6,155 bases of DNA, from positions 1 through 6,155 of the forward strand of contig JAIOJM010000341.1 in the NCBI GenBank assembly GCA_019911785.1, read 5' to 3'. How positions within the stretch are numbered: position 1 is the first letter of the stretch; every line of letters starts with the position of its first letter. The notes beneath the pieces are model-generated. The model did no database searches and was not told the DNA's origin. It saw nothing but the letters and a program-made list of their open reading frames with translations. The position numbers were made by a program, and so were the translations under genes. Shown in pieces: positions 5,269-6,155 of this stretch. This stretch comes from Sulfuricella sp. GTDB lineage: Bacteria; Pseudomonadota; Gammaproteobacteria; Burkholderiales; Sulfuricellaceae.

Positions 5269-6155
5269 ATGAAACTAGCACTAGGCCCCATCCTCTACTA
5301 CTGGGAACGCGACTCCGTCTTCAATTTCTACGACGAGATCGCGCAAAGCCCGGTGGACATCGTCTACCTCGGCGAAACCGTCTGCTCGCGCCGCCACACC
5401 CTGCGCACCGAGGACTGGCTTGAAGTCGCGGACAGGCTCGCCGCCGCCGGCAAGGAAGTGGTGCTCTCCAGCCAGGCGCTGATCGAGTCGGAATCCGACC
5501 TGAAGACCCTGCGCCGTATCGTCGGCAACGGCAAGTTCATGGTGGAAGCCAACGACATGGGCGCGGTGCACCTGCTTGCCGCCGCGAAAATTCCGTTCGT
5601 CGCCGGCCCCCACATCAACACCTATAACCCGCAGACGCTGGCCCTGCTGGCTGAACTCGGGGCGAAGCGCTGGGTCATGCCGGTGGAAATGTCGCGCGAC
5701 GCGCTAGCCCACATGCAGGCAGCGCGTCCCGCCGGCATGGAGACCGAGGTGTTCGCCTACGGCCGCCTGCCGCTGGCCTTCTCGGCGCGCTGCTTCACCG
5801 CCCGCCACCACAACCTGCCCAAGGACGACTGCCAGTTCCGCTGCATGGACTACGCCAACGGCCTCACCCTGAACACCCGCGAAGGCCAGCCCTTCCTTGC
5901 GCTGAACGGCACCCAGACCCAGTCCGCCAGCGTCTACAACCTGATCGGCGAAATCCCCTCCATGCACGACACCGGCGTCGACGTGGTGCGCGTCAGCCCG
6001 CAGGCGTTTTTCACCGCCAAAATCCTCAAGCTGTTCCGTGAAGTCATGGACAAGCGTCTCCCCGCCCAGACGGCGATGCAGCAGATGGCCAAGCTGATGC
6101 CCGACCAGGCCTGCGACGGCTACTGGCACGGCCGGCCCGGCATCGAACAGAGCTA
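5269..6155 (+). CDS. ubiV: UbiV, O2-independent ubiquinone hydroxylation protein, cut at the window edge
   Basis: 295 codons are visible, close to the full E. coli UbiV (YhbV) length of about 292, so little is missing. The last two bases, TA, could even begin the stop codon. The start ATG (5269-5271) follows AAAGAG (5255-5260) by 8 bases, and the protein begins [12 protein letters not shown] like its homologues. Cysteines C39, C175, C188 and C192 match the E. coli [4Fe-4S] ligands C39, C180, C193 and C197 in order and spacing (C-X12-C-X3-C). The family stretch [16 protein letters not shown] (164-179) and a near-terminal [12 protein letters not shown] are present. UbiV partners UbiU in anaerobic ring hydroxylation of ubiquinone. 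The gene is separated from ubiU by 124 bp filled mostly by a palindrome. The ubiT partner is not in the window. Confidence 0.95.
   Translation, partial: MKLALGPILYYWERDSVFNFYDEIAQSPVDIVYLGETVCSRRHTLRTEDWLEVADRLAAAGKEVVLSSQALIESESDLKTLRRIVGNGKFMVEANDMGAVHLLAAAKIPFVAGPHINTYNPQTLALLAELGAKRWVMPVEMSRDALAHMQAARPAGMETEVFAYGRLPLAFSARCFTARHHNLPKDDCQFRCMDYANGLTLNTREGQPFLALNGTQTQSASVYNLIGEIPSMHDTGVDVVRVSPQAFFTAKILKLFREVMDKRLPAQTAMQQMAKLMPDQACDGYWHGRPGIEQS

Overview
The window reads as chromosomal DNA from a facultatively anaerobic, probably betaproteobacterial organism (Nitrosomonadales-like is my guess). This rests on protein resemblance, the GC-rich codon use of the main genes, and the pairing of ubiquinone-type anaerobic metabolism with nitric oxide (NO) defence. 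No database search was possible. Family names come from recognising the translated sequences.

Layout, left to right: (1) the 3' end of nsrR, the NO-sensing [Fe-S] Rrf2-type repressor, followed by a hairpin; (2) a DUF1003 membrane protein gene (324-1025) with an N-terminal CxxC; (3) a short hairpin-bearing gap and slyX (1148-1354); (4) nnrS on the minus strand (1351-2577), a polytopic haem/copper membrane protein of the NO response, whose stop codon overlaps that of slyX inside a CTAG; (5) a divergent promoter region (2578-2682) with an NsrR-like inverted repeat over an extended -10 for nnrS; (6) a conserved 132-residue protein of unknown function (2683-3081); (7) a yhcC-like radical SAM gene (3191-4141, TIGR01212 type) overlapping ubiU (4131-5144) by 11 bp; (8) a roughly 93-bp extragenic palindrome; (9) ubiV (5269 to the window edge, almost complete).

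Two themes run through the window. The left half concerns NO: the sensor NsrR, its probable target nnrS, and a divergent unknown gene that may share control. The right half concerns making ubiquinone without oxygen: UbiU and UbiV form the O2-independent hydroxylase pair, and all four iron-sulfur cysteine ligands are present in each. A radical SAM protein of unknown substrate is translationally linked to ubiU. Together this suggests a respiratory chain adapted to denitrifying or microoxic conditions.

The most interesting points are the yhcC-ubiU coupling, the palindromic element splitting ubiU from ubiV together with a shortened relative of it that supplies the ribosome binding site of the DUF1003 gene, and the NsrR-like operator serving nnrS and possibly the unknown gene. 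I found no mobile element, CRISPR array, rRNA or tRNA gene.
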